In this document: piece after piece, positions 25,699-34,894 of the stretch | Numbering within the stretch: the first letter of the stretch is position 1 | How the letters are laid out: the number at the start of each line of letters is the position of its first letter | Source of the DNA: Lachnospiraceae bacterium | GTDB taxonomy: Bacteria > Bacillota > Clostridia > Lachnospirales > Lachnospiraceae | Length of the DNA: 64,000 bases | Reading direction: 5' to 3' | NCBI GenBank assembly: GCA_017441265.1 | Contig: JAFRYE010000049.1 | Location: 1 to 64,000 of the forward strand | Made by a program: the position numbers and the translations under genes | Notes under the pieces: model-generated | What the model was told of the DNA's origin: nothing | Databases searched by the model: none | The model's input: the letters and a program-made list of their open reading frames with translations, nothing else

Positions 25699-27786
25699 AT
25701 GTTACGAAAGGTGATCATGGGGGTTCTTGCACTTGTCTGTGTGGTTCTCGCTGCGGCCTGTTCCCGCAACACCGGTGATACGAACGGGACATCGGATGCT
25801 GCAGCGACGGGGAGTGTCACGCCGGGCGCGGGTGAGCCGACCGCAACACCGACGGGGGCGGCGGATCCGACCGCAATAGTGACCGCCACACCGACAACTG
25901 CAGAGACGACGCCCACGGGAACTGTCACTCCGACGGTTACCCCGGAGGGAGAGCTGAATCTGGCGGAAGTGGCGGCGAGAAACCGTGAGCTCCATGAGCT
26001 GACTGCGCCGGGGACGAAGGCGAATCCGCTCGGAACATCGCCGGAACTCTCGGAACGGGAACGGCTTGATTATGAGTACGGGATCACGAGATCCAACAAC
26101 TTCCGGGTCGCGCTCATCGATGAGAATATCGGGATGGAGACGTACTACTGGTCCTCGGACAACATATCGTTCCGGATCACCGGACTGAAGGACGAAGAGG
26201 TTGCGGCGAAGATTGAAGACCGCATTGGGACGGTCGCGCGGGCGATGGCGAAACCGGAGTATTTGCCGAACGTATCCGGCGTTATGACGATCGTGAAGGA
26301 ACGCGGGCTGCCTTCTTCGGAGTTTGAATATCGGACCGGGTACAGTAAGAACGGTATTCTTTCCCTGGAGCTGAATGGTCAGTGGTATTGGGAGGAGATT
26401 GTCAGGTTCGACAAAATCGAGGACTATACGGAATTCTATTACAGCCCGCCGGAGCAACCGCCGTTTGACCGCGTTAAGGCGGAATGGTACGAGCAGGAGG
26501 ACGGCTACGTCCGGGCAGGGATCCGTTATTATCTTTCGGAAAATGTATATCTGAATTTTGACCTTGCCACCGGCAAGGAGCTTTCCCTGTCGGATCTGTT
26601 TCCGAAAGGGGAGTACTATCTGGAGGATTTGAAGAAAAGATACGAGGAAAGCAACCGGTACGTATTTGAATTCTTCGATGAAATATATCAGGACAAGGGC
26701 GAGATCCGGGGATCTGACGATTACGATGAGACCCTTGAGTATGACGGCGGAGCCTTGCTTCACGAGATCGACGGGAGTGAGAGCTTTTATATCATTAACG
26801 ATAATGACATATACCTTGCGACAGACACCGGAGCTGTCACGTTGTGGCTTGACTGCCCGATCCGGGGCAGAAGCCGTGGGAAGGAGCTGTATACATCCGA
26901 CTATGTCAGCGAATTGGCACCGATCGGCTCGGTTGTCATGTGCGGAACACCGATGCCGGGAGAGACGAAGAAGATCGGTTCGTTTCGGGCGTGCCTTGAC
27001 GGTGAACACGAGATCACGGTGAACGTATTCCGCGGGAACGATACTCCGAAGTGGTACCCGTCGTGCGGTACACAGGGTTTCGGAGCGGGAGACACGGAGT
27101 GGCTTGACGATTATATCGGAAGGCAGCAGAGCATTGTCGATCAGTATTTTTCGGATGAAAATATCATTGAGTTCGCAAAACAATGCGTAGAGTGCTGGCC
27201 GGACAAAACGCTGGCCGACCGGGATCTCGGATTTGTGATCCAGTATGTGACGACATATCCGAACGGATTTTACCGGGTGTTCTGGAGCGCGGCCAACGAG
27301 AACGGAGTGTGGACCGGGAACGGCCACTACGATCATTTCGATGAGGCGACAGTCTTGATGAAAGACGGCAAGGTCATCGCGGAGGAAGAACTGTTCGATG
27401 TCTCGTACCGGGAGCTGTTCACGGAGCTGCTCTTAAACATGCGTATCGACAGTGATGAGGGAGTGATCCCCGTGATCTCGGACGAAGAGCAGGCGAAGGC
27501 AGCTGCGGACCTGTTACTGTCTCATTTCAAGGGGTTCAACTCTTATGTTTCCACGTATCCGTTGTTATACACAGGCCAGTACTGGTTCGAGCTTTGGGAT
27601 GACTCTGACGGAGCGATCCGTAAGGAAGCGCAGCAACGGATGAGCGAATGGAAGGAGAGCATGCCGGATCGGGCGTGGAGGCAGCTGATGGCATTCTGGG
27701 GGCTCTCATCGACGGATATTTTTTATGAGGACGGGTATCTGATCTACCGGCATCTGCGGATGTATCAGGGATTTTCGTTTGATTGA
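25699..27786 (+). CDS. Lipoprotein with DUF3298/RsiV-like repeats (family A, copy 1)
   Basis: The product has 695 residues. The signal peptide ends in lipobox LAAAC (Cys near residue 22). A Thr/Pro/Ala-rich linker to about residue 90 puts the folded part away from the membrane. The segment YLNFDLATGKELSLSDLFPKG with a following helix closely resembles the DUF3298 module found in RsiV-type anti-sigma factors and PdaC-like deacetylases, and the segment KERGLP preceding it is shared with the neighbouring paralogs. A second similar pattern occurs in the C-terminal half. No catalytic residues are evident. Together with the genes at 27830 and 32339 it forms one paralogous family. Confidence 0.8.
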   Translation: MLRKVIMGVLALVCVVLAAACSRNTGDTNGTSDAAATGSVTPGAGEPTATPTGAADPTAIVTATPTTAETTPTGTVTPTVTPEGELNLAEVAARNRELHELTAPGTKANPLGTSPELSERERLDYEYGITRSNNFRVALIDENIGMETYYWSSDNISFRITGLKDEEVAAKIEDRIGTVARAMAKPEYLPNVSGVMTIVKERGLPSSEFEYRTGYSKNGILSLELNGQWYWEEIVRFDKIEDYTEFYYSPPEQPPFDRVKAEWYEQEDGYVRAGIRYYLSENVYLNFDLATGKELSLSDLFPKGEYYLEDLKKRYEESNRYVFEFFDEIYQDKGEIRGSDDYDETLEYDGGALLHEIDGSESFYIINDNDIYLATDTGAVTLWLDCPIRGRSRGKELYTSDYVSELAPIGSVVMCGTPMPGETKKIGSFRACLDGEHEITVNVFRGNDTPKWYPSCGTQGFGAGDTEWLDDYIGRQQSIVDQYFSDENIIEFAKQCVECWPDKTLADRDLGFVIQYVTTYPNGFYRVFWSAANENGVWTGNGHYDHFDEATVLMKDGKVIAEEELFDVSYRELFTELLLNMRIDSDEGVIPVISDEEQAKAAADLLLSHFKGFNSYVSTYPLLYTGQYWFELWDDSDGAIRKEAQQRMSEWKESMPDRAWRQLMAFWGLSSTDIFYEDGYLIYRHLRMYQGFSFD

Positions 27787-27829
27787 CATACGGGGGTCCG
27801 ATCTAAGAATTCAATAGGGGGGTTACAAT

Positions 27830-29923
27830 ATGAGACGAAAGAGATGGTTACAGACGGCGATCGTTCTCGCAGCGATGTGTGTGTTTGGCGCATGCAGCAG
27901 GGGACCGCACAACGAGGATGACTACCCTACGCCGACGCCGACACAGGCACTGACACCGACGGAAGGGCAGCCGGAACAGTTGACGCCGACCGCGACGCCG
28001 ACGCAGGCTGTGACGCCGACGCAGGCGACGACACCGACCGTAACGCCGACACCGACCGTAACGCCGACACAGGAGGCTACACCGACACTGACGCAGGCGC
28101 CGGATTATGCCGCGATGGCTGCGAGAAGCCGGGAGCTTCATGAGGCGATCGCACCGAAGCTGACGGCCAATCCGCTGGGAACGGGACCGGAGCTGTCGGA
28201 GCAGGACAAAATCAATTATGAATACGGTTTCCGAAACGTGAGCGGTGTGGACACCGTATACATCAACCTGGAGACCGGAGAGGAAGCGGACTATGATGAC
28301 CGCTGCCGGACGGTACGCGTGTCCGGACTTAAGGATCAGGATGTTCTTGCGAAGATCAATGAGCGCATTGAAACCGCGGCAAGGACGATGCTCGATCCGG
28401 AATACCTTCCGGATGCACCCGGTATCATGCTTGTCGTGAAGGAGAGAGGCCTTCCCGAAGCGGGAGTGGAGTGCTACGCCTACAGCTCAAACGGAATACT
28501 GGGTGCAAGTGTGATAGGCCAATGGATCTGGCATGAGAATAAGGTGTTCGCGGATTACGATGAGATGCATTCGTATCTCAATGCCGATGAGAACAGAGAC
28601 AAGGGAGCGATCTCCTATATGGATTATAAATTCCTGAGTGAAACCTCAACCCGGATTGAGATACGCATCGACTACGGACTCAGGGAAACGATCGAGTACA
28701 ATTTCGACCTGAGTACCGGTGAGGAAATTTCGTTGTCAGACCTCTTTCCGGCAGGCTTTGACTATCTTACGTACCTGAATGAGGAGATGGAAAAGGCGTC
28801 GAAATATGACTTCTGGTTCAGTGACTACGAGTACCAGAACGGGAACGGGATGCAGGGAAAATTCTACGAAGACTATGATGAAACGAAGGAATATGACGGA
28901 GGTCGACTGCAGGAGAAGATTATCGGCGACGAAATGTTCAGCACGGGATCGTATTACGTGAACCTTCCGGACGGTCACGGCGGATGGGAGATGATTGATC
29001 TTCCGGCAGCGGTTGCCGATCGTGACCGCAACGGGGACATCTATCTGGAGCAGAGCGGAGTTTACACCGACGGTACGATTGGGCATGTTTCTCTCTGCGA
29101 CGCGGATACGGATGGTCCGCGTGAAGCCGAAGAGATCGGACAATGTCGCATCCGTCCAAACGGTACCGATAAGAAGATCAATGTAACCGTGTACCGCGGG
29201 ATCGGTTACCCGTATTGGATGGCGGATTACGGCAGAAATTTTGAGCAGGAAGTCAATAAGTATTTTTCGGATGAGAAGATCCTGGAGTATGCAAAACAGT
29301 GCATGTCCATGTGGACGGGTGCGGCATATCCGGAAGCGGATTGCGAATTGTACATCTTGAATGCCTGGATCTATCCCAACGGATACTATTCCATCGACTG
29401 GTATGTGGATTACGAGAAGTTCCCGTATCCGGACGGAGAGTGGAAAGGGTATTATGATGATTACTGGGGGAAGGAGTCCTGGATGAAGGACGGAACCATC
29501 ATTACCCAGGAGGAGCTTCTGGATGTCTCCTATGAGGACCTTCTGACTGATCTGATCGGCGATCTGAAGTTGACGGGGGACGGTACAAAGATCAGCGAGG
29601 AGGCCGCAAGGACGGCAGCCAAAGCGCTGATGCCGTATTTCGTGGGTCTTGATACTGTTGCGAGGCGGCAGGACTATTGGGACTGGAGGGATTTTCTGTT
29701 CCTTTGGCAGGAAGGAAGCTATGTGCATAACGGGGTGCCGTACCGGTATTCTGATGAAACTGATCCGAACAATGAGAAGATCCCGGCGGAACTGAAGGAT
29801 CTGCTGCCGTATAAACTGTGGATAACCTTGAGCGAAACGGGGAAAGATCCGGAGCACAGGGATCCGTATGTGTTGCTCAGGCATCTGAAAATGTATGAGG
29901 GGTACCCGTTCCCGCAAAACTGA
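27830..29923 (+). CDS. Lipoprotein with DUF3298/RsiV-like repeats (family A, copy 2)
   Basis: The product has 697 residues and is a clear paralog of the preceding one: lipobox FGAC, a longer TPT-repeat linker (about residues 35-95), then the shared AARSRELHEAIAPK, NPLGTGPELSEQDKINYEYG, VKERGLP and NFDLSTGEEISLSDLFPAG segments and the common C-terminal RHLKMYEGYPF. The linker DNA is a degenerate repeat of ACGCCGACA-type units and may vary in length between strains. It starts 43 bases after copy 1, so the two are probably cotranscribed. Function is unknown; a surface-exposed binding role is inferred from the lipid anchor and spacer. Confidence 0.8.
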   Translation: MRRKRWLQTAIVLAAMCVFGACSRGPHNEDDYPTPTPTQALTPTEGQPEQLTPTATPTQAVTPTQATTPTVTPTPTVTPTQEATPTLTQAPDYAAMAARSRELHEAIAPKLTANPLGTGPELSEQDKINYEYGFRNVSGVDTVYINLETGEEADYDDRCRTVRVSGLKDQDVLAKINERIETAARTMLDPEYLPDAPGIMLVVKERGLPEAGVECYAYSSNGILGASVIGQWIWHENKVFADYDEMHSYLNADENRDKGAISYMDYKFLSETSTRIEIRIDYGLRETIEYNFDLSTGEEISLSDLFPAGFDYLTYLNEEMEKASKYDFWFSDYEYQNGNGMQGKFYEDYDETKEYDGGRLQEKIIGDEMFSTGSYYVNLPDGHGGWEMIDLPAAVADRDRNGDIYLEQSGVYTDGTIGHVSLCDADTDGPREAEEIGQCRIRPNGTDKKINVTVYRGIGYPYWMADYGRNFEQEVNKYFSDEKILEYAKQCMSMWTGAAYPEADCELYILNAWIYPNGYYSIDWYVDYEKFPYPDGEWKGYYDDYWGKESWMKDGTIITQEELLDVSYEDLLTDLIGDLKLTGDGTKISEEAARTAAKALMPYFVGLDTVARRQDYWDWRDFLFLWQEGSYVHNGVPYRYSDETDPNNEKIPAELKDLLPYKLWITLSETGKDPEHRDPYVLLRHLKMYEGYPFPQN

Positions 29924-29934
29924 TTTCAAAATTT

Positions 29935-29975
29935 CGGGAAACTGCCGATTGCAGTAACAGGCCGGCAGTGTCCCG
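29935..29975 (+). terminator. Hairpin between family A copy 2 and family B copy 1
   Basis: CGGG and ACTGCCG pair with CGGCAGT and CCCG around a 15-base loop, with a two-base internal mismatch. No U-run follows, so it may be a processing or weak termination element. Confidence 0.4.
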
Positions 29976-30030
29976 CAAATGATAACAAACTGCAAACTGT
30001 GTGGAGAAAAAGGAAAAGAGGTAAAAAGCT

Positions 30031-31089
30031 ATGAAAAAAGCAGTTGCTGTGATCCTTGTGATCGCGATGTTGTGCGCATTGTGCGCGTGTGAGAAGGACA
30101 ACAAGTCCAATACCGATGTGACGCCCACGGCGGCGCAGGAAGTGACACCGACGAGTGAGCCTACGGCGGGACCGACGGCAGAGCCCACGGCGGAACCCAC
30201 AGCGGAACCGACTGCAGAGCCTACCGCGGAGCCGACAGCAACGCCTACGGAGGCGCCGAAGGGTGCCGTGCTTCCGAGCGGCAAGACGCTCACGGTTGAC
30301 ACGCTTCCGGTTGTCGACGGCGCGCTCGCTCTTGAGCCGTTCTACGATGCCGTGTTCGCGGAGCTTCTCGGCATGAGCGTTGAGGACGCGAAACTGTTCC
30401 TGCCGTGCAACAACACGCCAGGCGCATACAAAAACCTCACGGAGGGCAAGTCGGATATGATCTTCTGCGCGCTTCCTTCCGAGGAGCAGATCGAGACCGC
30501 GAAGCAGGCCGGTGTCGAGTTTGAGTACCACACGATCTTAAGCGGCGGATTTGTCTTCTTCGTCAACAAGGACAACCCGGTTGACAGCGTGACGCAGCAG
30601 CAGCTCAAGGACATCGTGAGCGGCAAGATCAAGAACTGGAAGGAAGTCGGCGGCGATGACGAGCCGATCGTTCTGTTCCAGAGAAACGAAGGCTCGGGAA
30701 GCCAGACCGGTCTGTACCGCTACGTGCTTCCGAAGGACCAGGTGATGAAGCCGATCCTGGAACTCCAGGTGTCCGATATGGCCGGCGCGATCGACCACGT
30801 GGTTGACTACGACAACGGCAAGGGCGCGATCTCGTTCTCGTACTACTACTATGTTGCCAACATGCACGGCAGCGATCAGATCAAGCTTCTCGGCATCGAC
30901 GGCGTGATCCCGAGCGATGAGACCATCTCCAAGGGACAGTATCCGTTCCTCAACTTCTCGCAGATCGTGACGAGAAAAGACCTTCCCGAGGACAGCATCG
31001 TGCGCGATATCATCGCGTGGGTGCAGGGTGAGAACGGCGCGAGGATCGCCCGCGAGAACGGCTATGTGCCGTATGATATGGCGGAGTGA
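30031..31089 (+). CDS. PstS-like substrate-binding lipoprotein (family B, copy 1)
   Basis: The product has 352 residues: lipobox LCAC, then a PTAEPTAEP repeat linker (about residues 34-75), then a PBP-like domain. Segments FVFFVNKDNPVDSVT, LKDIVSGKIKNWKEVGGDDEPI and FQRNEGSGSQT are those of phosphate-binding-type periplasmic proteins, where the SGSQT loop binds the anion. No transporter subunits lie nearby, so it may be a solitary sensor or scavenging protein rather than part of a Pst system. The ATG follows an AGAGGT ribosome site. A hairpin terminator follows. Confidence 0.85.
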   Translation: MKKAVAVILVIAMLCALCACEKDNKSNTDVTPTAAQEVTPTSEPTAGPTAEPTAEPTAEPTAEPTAEPTATPTEAPKGAVLPSGKTLTVDTLPVVDGALALEPFYDAVFAELLGMSVEDAKLFLPCNNTPGAYKNLTEGKSDMIFCALPSEEQIETAKQAGVEFEYHTILSGGFVFFVNKDNPVDSVTQQQLKDIVSGKIKNWKEVGGDDEPIVLFQRNEGSGSQTGLYRYVLPKDQVMKPILELQVSDMAGAIDHVVDYDNGKGAISFSYYYYVANMHGSDQIKLLGIDGVIPSDETISKGQYPFLNFSQIVTRKDLPEDSIVRDIIAWVQGENGARIARENGYVPYDMAE

Positions 31090-31159
31090 TATCCGGCCGG
31101 AGTCAGCGGCAACCGTTTGCCGGAAAATGAGTACGGAAAAACCACAGAAGCACGACAAC

Positions 31160-31187
31160 GGCAGTCCGGAGACGGGCTGCCTTGTTT
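31160..31187 (+). terminator. Terminator after family B copy 1
   Basis: GGCAGTCCG pairs with CGGGCTGCC (one wobble) around GAGA, followed by TTGTTT. One copy of the CGGAAAATG motif precedes it (31122) and another follows (31199). Confidence 0.6.
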
Positions 31188-31332
31188 CGGCGCAGGGGCA
31201 TTTTCCGACGGGCCGTTTGAAAAATACAAGAAAAAAACAAGAAAACGTAACAGGATTGTAACTTATTTTTTCGATTCGTGTGATATACTTTCGGACGATG
31301 GGGGAATATTCAGGAAATCGAGGTGTTAGGAG

Positions 31333-32322
31333 ATGTTATTTCGAAAAATGCGACTCCTCCTTGTCGCAATGTTGATCCCGGTCATGCTGTGTGCATGCGG
31401 AAAGGAGAATACGTCCGGCGGGAACAAGACCGACGTGCCCGGAGAGACGGGGACGGTGACGCCGTCGGAAGAGCCGGGAAAGGAACAGACGTCCGGAGCC
31501 AAGGCGCTGCCGGGCGGAAAGACGTTAACACTGGCCACGCTGCCGAAGGTGGACGGCGCACTCTATGCGGAGGCATTTTACGATGCGGCGTTTGCGGAAA
31601 TTATGGGTGTTCCTGCGGAGGAGGCGAAACTGTTCCTCCCGTGCAGCAACACGGATGCCGCGTATCGAAAACTGACGGAGGGGACGGCGGACATGATCTT
31701 CGCGACTGCGCCTTCGGAGGAGCAGGAGAAGGCGGCGAAGGAAGCCGGAACGGAGTTCGAGTTCCATGCGCTTATGAATGACGGATTTGTCTTCTTCGTG
31801 AATGCCGGAAATCCGGTGAACAGCATCACGCAGGACCAGCTGAAGGACATCGTTCGCGGCAAGATCAAGAACTGGAAAGAAGTCGGCGGCGAAGATGAGC
31901 CGATTGTCTTGTTTCAGCGTAATCCGGGGTCTGACAGTCAGAATGCGCTGTATCATTACGTGCTTCCGAAGGATCGGGTGCAGAAGCCTCTTCTCGACAA
32001 ACAGGACGATTCCATAGGCGGCGCGATCGACAGGTTCAAAGAGTATGACAACGGTAAGGGTGCGATCTCGTTCACCTTTTATCGCTTTGTATCGCAGGTG
32101 CCGGACGCTTCCAACGTGAAACTGTTATCGATCGACGGAATTGCGCCGGCGAAAGAGACGATCGCCGAAGGGAAATATCCGTTCGTTACTCCCGTGCAGA
32201 TCGTGACGAGAAAGGATTTGCCTTCGGACAGCATCGTGCGCGATATCATCGCATGGCTGCAGGGGGAGAACGGCGTCCGTATCGCCCGGGAAAACGGATA
32301 TATTCCGTGTGAATCGAAGTGA
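31333..32322 (+). CDS. PstS-like substrate-binding lipoprotein (family B, copy 2)
   Basis: The product has 329 residues and is highly similar to the preceding PBP protein over its folded domain (TLPKVDGALYAEAFYDAAFAE, LKDIVRGKIKNWKEVGGEDEPI, FQRNPGSDSQNALY). The long PTAE repeat is replaced by a short Gly/Glu/Thr linker. The anion loop changes from SGSQT to SDSQN, so ligand affinity may differ. Lipobox LCAC is present. ATG 31333 is used with GAGGTG upstream; ATG 31348 is an alternative. An extended -10 sequence TGATATACT lies at 31281-31289. The next gene begins 17 bases after it. Confidence 0.8.
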   Translation: MLFRKMRLLLVAMLIPVMLCACGKENTSGGNKTDVPGETGTVTPSEEPGKEQTSGAKALPGGKTLTLATLPKVDGALYAEAFYDAAFAEIMGVPAEEAKLFLPCSNTDAAYRKLTEGTADMIFATAPSEEQEKAAKEAGTEFEFHALMNDGFVFFVNAGNPVNSITQDQLKDIVRGKIKNWKEVGGEDEPIVLFQRNPGSDSQNALYHYVLPKDRVQKPLLDKQDDSIGGAIDRFKEYDNGKGAISFTFYRFVSQVPDASNVKLLSIDGIAPAKETIAEGKYPFVTPVQIVTRKDLPSDSIVRDIIAWLQGENGVRIARENGYIPCESK

Positions 32323-32338
32323 CGGGGGGCGAGAAGAA

Positions 32339-34339
32339 ATGAGATTTTTTACTATGTTCAGGAAAATGAAACCGGTCTTCGCGGCGGTGCTCTGCCTTTT
32401 GATGCTTGCGGCGTGCTCCGACGAGAAGAAAGGGAACGAAACGGAGAAACCGACGCCGGGAGAGACCGAATTGATCGAAGAGATGACGGAGTCGGAGTTT
32501 GCCAAAAAACTTGAGAAGAGCCGGGAATTGCGGCAGCTGCTGCAGCCGGCAGTAGCAACGTCGGAGACGGGAACAGCTCCGGAGGCGATCGAGTCGGACC
32601 GTATCGACTATGCGTACGGTATCATCAAGGAGAACCCGCTGACGGTTACGACGGTGGATCTGACGACGAGAAAACCTATTTCCGATCAGGAACCGTGGAA
32701 TGCCAACCTGCAGAAACTGATCACCGTTTCCGGGTTAAAAGACAAATCGGTGTGCGCGAAGATCAACAGCCGGATCGAGACGGTAACCCGTGTGCTGGCG
32801 GACCCGGACTATATCCCGAATGTCAGCGGCATCATTTCCATCCTCGAGAAACGAGGGGAACCGGAGCGTAGGATCGACAGCGATGTGCGCTACAACCGGA
32901 ACGGTATGCTGTCCGTGTGCACGACTGCGACATGGAGCTGGTCGGAAGAGAAGACATTCGAAAAATACGAGGATACCGGAACCTACTGGGATCAGATCGA
33001 CTGGCCGAGGGATGACGATCGGTTCAATGTGTACTACGAGGACCTGGAGGTAGAAGAATATACCGGGGAAACGCAGTGCAAGATCCGGTATGAGATCACG
33101 GAGCGAGTCGGTATGGCGTTCAATCTCGTCACGGGCAAAGAACTCTCTCTGTCGGATTTCTTCCCGAAGGAGGAAACCTACCGGGACTATCTGAAGAAGC
33201 AGCTCACGGACAATGGGCGCTATTCCTTCTGGTTTGACGACTATGTCTACCGGGAGGACGGAACACTTTCTTCGCCGTTCCGTTACGGCAATCCGTACGA
33301 GGCATTTCGCGAGTACGACGGCGGGATCTTATTTTCCGGATTGGGAGAGTCGGAGCCATTCTATTTTGACGGCGGGATCATGAGCGGTCAGCTTCGTTTT
33401 CCGCATGTGATCAACGGCGGAGAATGTTACGCCAATCTGAAGAAACCGATCCCGCAGCTGGATCAGGGCAAAGATATCTACGAGGAGGATCGGACATACT
33501 ATTTTTGCCCCTTCGGTACTCTGATGGCGAAAGCCGACGAATTCGATCGTCCGAAGGGCTTTCATCAGATCGGCGATCTGCCGGTGAAGATGAAGGACGG
33601 CCAAGGCACCGACGCAACGATGCATATCTTTATGCCGGATGAGTTTGAGTGGTCGTCGGATGTTCTGAAAACCGAAGAGGAGGTCGTCACGGAGCCGCTG
33701 TCCGACGAACGGGTGCTCGAGCTGGTGCGACAGGGGCTGGAGTGCCAATACGATAATGACCGGACACCCGACGGGGCATTCCGGAGGAAAATCCTTTACG
33801 GCGATAACTGTGACTTCTACTTCCGCTCGGCGACATACTGGCCGAACGGGTACACTTACCTGGCGTGGACAGTGTATGATCTCGTCGACTCGAACTCGTG
33901 GTCGCTTCTGTTCTGGGTCAAGGACGGCAAGGTGATCCCCGAGACGGAAATCTGGGACGTGCCTTTGGAGGATCTCTTAGCGGAGATGCTTACCGGATTG
34001 CATACGGACAAAAAGACCGTGATCACCGCGGAAAATGCCCGCACGATTGCTCAGCTTCTGGCGCCATATGCATATGCCGCGGAGATCAATCTGGCCTCCT
34101 GGTCATATAAGCGCGAGGAGTCGTTAAAATGGGATTGGTACGACTTCAGTTTCCCGTTTACGGACTACACTTTCGACGTGAACACCGATCTTCCGGAATC
34201 CCTGCGAAGCGGACTTCCGAAGGAAATGATCGAAAGCATCGCCCGCAGCGAGGCGGAGGAAACCCTGTACCTTGAGGATCCGCTCGTATACTGGAGACAC
34301 CTCCTGATCTTCCAGGGGTATCCGTTCCCCGAAAAATGA
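32339..34339 (+). CDS. Lipoprotein with DUF3298/RsiV-like repeats (family A, copy 3)
   Basis: The product has 666 residues and is the third family A member. Lipobox LAAC is followed by a short charged linker instead of TPT repeats. Shared segments include EKSRELRQLLQP, KITVSGLKDKSVCAKINSRIE-like sequence, EKRGEP, and MAFNLVTGKELSLSDFFPKE, ending in RHLLIFQGYPFPE. It diverges more from copies 1 and 2 than those do from each other. The ATG at 32339 is 8 bases after GGGGGGCGA; an in-frame ATG at 32354 is possible. Its position after family B copy 2 suggests that the A and B families act at the same surface site, which is inference. Confidence 0.8.
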   Translation: MRFFTMFRKMKPVFAAVLCLLMLAACSDEKKGNETEKPTPGETELIEEMTESEFAKKLEKSRELRQLLQPAVATSETGTAPEAIESDRIDYAYGIIKENPLTVTTVDLTTRKPISDQEPWNANLQKLITVSGLKDKSVCAKINSRIETVTRVLADPDYIPNVSGIISILEKRGEPERRIDSDVRYNRNGMLSVCTTATWSWSEEKTFEKYEDTGTYWDQIDWPRDDDRFNVYYEDLEVEEYTGETQCKIRYEITERVGMAFNLVTGKELSLSDFFPKEETYRDYLKKQLTDNGRYSFWFDDYVYREDGTLSSPFRYGNPYEAFREYDGGILFSGLGESEPFYFDGGIMSGQLRFPHVINGGECYANLKKPIPQLDQGKDIYEEDRTYYFCPFGTLMAKADEFDRPKGFHQIGDLPVKMKDGQGTDATMHIFMPDEFEWSSDVLKTEEEVVTEPLSDERVLELVRQGLECQYDNDRTPDGAFRRKILYGDNCDFYFRSATYWPNGYTYLAWTVYDLVDSNSWSLLFWVKDGKVIPETEIWDVPLEDLLAEMLTGLHTDKKTVITAENARTIAQLLAPYAYAAEINLASWSYKREESLKWDWYDFSFPFTDYTFDVNTDLPESLRSGLPKEMIESIARSEAEETLYLEDPLVYWRHLLIFQGYPFPEK

Positions 34340-34350
34340 TAGATAAGTCA

Positions 34351-34384
34351 CAAGCCCCCGGAGCAACCGCTCCGGGGCTTGTTC
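34351..34384 (+). terminator. Terminator of the lipoprotein array
   Basis: AAGCCCCCGGAGC pairs with GCTCCGGGGCTT around AACC, followed by GTTCT. Confidence 0.75.
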
Positions 34385-34385
34385 T

Positions 34386-34828
34386 CTTCCGGGAAGGTAG
34401 GGCGCAGGGGGGCGGAAAGCACCCCGCAGGAGAAGCTCCGGGACGGAAGGGCTCAGGGGACGGAAATACCCCGCAGGAGAAGCTCCGGGAATCTATGCGT
34501 GTGTTCGTTCGCTATGACAAGGGCGTTTCTGCGGAACTTGCACGCCGCCCCTGATGGTTAGTGTCGCCGACACTGGCAGGCGGCGTGCTTCAAACAGTCC
34601 TCGAAGCGCCCTTCGCTCACTCACACGCGCTGAGATTCCCCACCCGAAGCCGGTTGGCTTCGGGGGTCGCAGTCTCCTTCGGGGTGCATTTCGCCCCCTT
34701 GCACCCTGCCCTCCCGGAAGTTGCCTTCGGGGGGCTTTCCGTCCCCTGCGCGCTGACAGCCCGGAAGTCTCCTTCGGGGTGCTTTCCTCCTCCTTTGCCC
34801 TAACCGACCGGAGCTTTCCCAAGCTCGC
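34386..34828. repeat. Large nested palindrome of 47-bp repeats
   Basis: A 440-base gene-free stretch lies between two converging terminators. The left arm holds two copies, 47 bases apart, of a unit containing CCCCGCAGGAGAAGCTCCGG (34422 and 34469). The right arm holds three inverted copies with CCTTCGGGG at 34676, 34724 and 34771, periods 48 and 47. Between them GCACGCCGCC at 34540-34549 faces GGCGGCGTGC at 34579-34588, and the centre is AGTGTC-GCC-GACACT at 34560-34574. Open frames crossing it lack ribosome sites and are rejected. Confidence 0.75.
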
Positions 34829-34864
34829 AAAAAACCCCCGGTGCAACTGCTCCGGGGGCTTGTG
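34829..34864 (-). terminator. Terminator of aspS
   Basis: Read on the minus strand, CCCCCGGAGCAGTTGCACCGGGGG forms in segments a GC-rich stem followed by TTTTTT. It uses nearly the same stem sequence as the terminator at 34351, so the two converging ends mirror each other. Confidence 0.8.
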
Positions 34865-34894
34865 CTCGCTATATGCTTGTGATTTGCGTTGAAA

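Noticed and set aside
27900-28110. Short direct DNA repeats that could suggest a CRISPR-like array
   Set aside because: They are in-frame Thr-Pro codon repeats of a lipoprotein linker, with no spacers of constant length. The PTAEP repeats at 30150-30260 are the same case.
31117-31329. Open frame between the two PstS-like genes
   Set aside because: It runs through a terminator hairpin and has no ribosome site or protein-like content.
34336-34892. Several short open frames within the palindromic gap
   Set aside because: They arise from repeat sequence, overlap each other on both strands and have no start signals.
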